NCBI GenBank assembly: GCA_903830015.1
Contig: CAIKSH010000318.1
Coordinates: 1-5,395, forward strand
Length of the DNA stretch: 5,395 nt
From: an uncultured Solirubrobacterales bacterium
GTDB lineage: Bacteria > Actinomycetota > Thermoleophilia > Solirubrobacterales > Solirubrobacteraceae
Reading direction: 5' to 3'
Below the pieces are notes generated by a model. That model made no database searches and was not told where the DNA came from. It saw only the letters and a program-made list of their open reading frames with translations. This document shows, piece by piece, positions 4,796 through 5,395 of this stretch. The number at the start of each line of letters is the position of its first letter. Within the stretch, counting starts at the first letter, position 1. The position numbers and the translations under genes were made by a program.

Positions 4796-5395
4796 ACCGG
4801 CGTGCCGACTTCGACGCGGTCGAAGAGGTCGATCACGTCGCCCTCCGACATCCGCACGCAGCCGTGCGAGGCGGCGCTCCCCAGGGAGCCGATATCCGAG
4901 GTCCCGTGGATGCCGGCCCCGTTGGCGATGCCCATCCAGCGGGCCTTGAGCGGGTTATCGGGCCCGGGCGGGATCGACTTGCCGGCCAGGTCGCCGGCCC
5001 ACTCGCTGTTGGGCACGTTCCAGGTGGGGTTGACCTGTTTGTCCTGGATCGCGTAGAGGCCGGACGGGGTGTCGTAGCCGGCTGCGCCAAGGGCCACCGT
5101 GTAGGTCTTCACCGGCTTGAGGTTCTTGTAGAGGGTGAGCTGGAAGGAGCCGCGACTGACCATGATCAGCATCGGGTACTTCTCGGAGAGCTCGCCGGTG
5201 GTGACCTTCGGCTCCACCTTGCGGGTCCTTACCTTCAGGTCGTGCGGGGCGCCCGGCGTGCTGAGCGCGGCGCGGACCTGGCGGCGCAGCGTCTTGCCCT
5301 TCACGCTGCGCCCAGACCGCGAGGCGACCGGCTCGGGGGAGCCGCTGCCGAAGTCCAGGGAGGCGTCCCGGGCCGGAACCTCGACGCCCTTGGCC
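4783..5395 (-). CDS. L,D-transpeptidase (YkuD domain), start outside the window
   Basis: The minus-strand frame is open from the TGA at 4785-4783 to the right edge, giving 203 visible residues with the N-terminus missing. The GTG at 5304-5302 is probably internal, because coding-like sequence continues past it. The catalytic YkuD domain begins near PMLIMVSRGSFQLTLYKN and includes TPSGLY, a conserved IHGTSD and the active-site SHGCVRM, whose Cys codon is at 4860-4858. It ends in GTPVYIG. The enzyme makes 3-3 cross-links in peptidoglycan, or attaches proteins to it, outside the membrane. The part before it, with KVRTRKVEPKVTTGELSEKY, resembles the end of the PG_binding_4 domain often found ahead of YkuD in actinobacteria (inference). 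A signal peptide or anchor should lie beyond the window. It converges on the small plus-strand gene. Confidence 0.93.
   Translation of the reverse strand, partial: AKGVEVPARDASLDFGSGSPEPVASRSGRSVKGKTLRRQVRAALSTPGAPHDLKVRTRKVEPKVTTGELSEKYPMLIMVSRGSFQLTLYKNLKPVKTYTVALGAAGYDTPSGLYAIQDKQVNPTWNVPNSEWAGDLAGKSIPPGPDNPLKARWMGIANGAGIHGTSDIGSLGSAASHGCVRMSEGDVIDLFDRVEVGTPVYIG

Noticed and set aside
4783..5304. Starting the L,D-transpeptidase at the GTG at 5304
   Set aside because: The frame stays open with normal codon use to the window edge and no signal peptide follows this GTG, so the real start lies outside.

Overview
The window is very GC-rich, with G or C at almost every third codon position. Genes are packed tightly, several start with GTG, and clear Shine-Dalgarno sites are mostly absent. 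This fits a high-GC actinobacterium. A Thermoleophilia/Solirubrobacterales-like lineage is my best guess from gene types and style; it is inference and I could not search a database.

Left part, plus strand (1-2390). The window opens with the last 63 codons of an FGGY-family sugar or polyol kinase. A GC hairpin follows its stop, then a secreted protein with the formylglycine-generating-enzyme (SUMF1/FGE-sulfatase) fold that lacks the catalytic cysteine pair. Next come another GC hairpin, a tRNA-Gly(GCC) gene, and a ZIP-family metal transporter that looks leaderless.

Middle, minus strand (2392-4524). A likely operon reads right to left: a XerC/XerD-type tyrosine recombinase, then a two-part protein with an N-terminal zinc ribbon and an uncharacterised C-terminal domain, then an RNase HI family protein. 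The last two overlap by 4 bases (GTGA), so they are probably translated together. The zinc-ribbon gene starts inside a 23-base near-perfect palindrome next to a -10-like box, which suggests its own promoter and control. The ZIP and RNase HI genes converge with a single base between their stops.

Right part (4488-5395). A small uncharacterised plus-strand gene sits in the gap between the recombinase and an L,D-transpeptidase. It runs divergently from the recombinase, possibly overlapping its start, and its end overlaps the transpeptidase stop by 13 bases. The transpeptidase (YkuD fold, peptidoglycan cross-linking) runs off the right edge, so its start is not in the window.

Most of this looks like ordinary chromosomal gene content. 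I see no CRISPR array, insertion sequence, prophage or toxin-antitoxin pair. The most unusual items are the cysteine-less secreted FGE-fold protein, the palindrome centred on the zinc-ribbon gene's start codon, the unknown domain translationally coupled to RNase HI, and the small gene wedged between two neighbours. No stretch over 300 bases lacks a gene.
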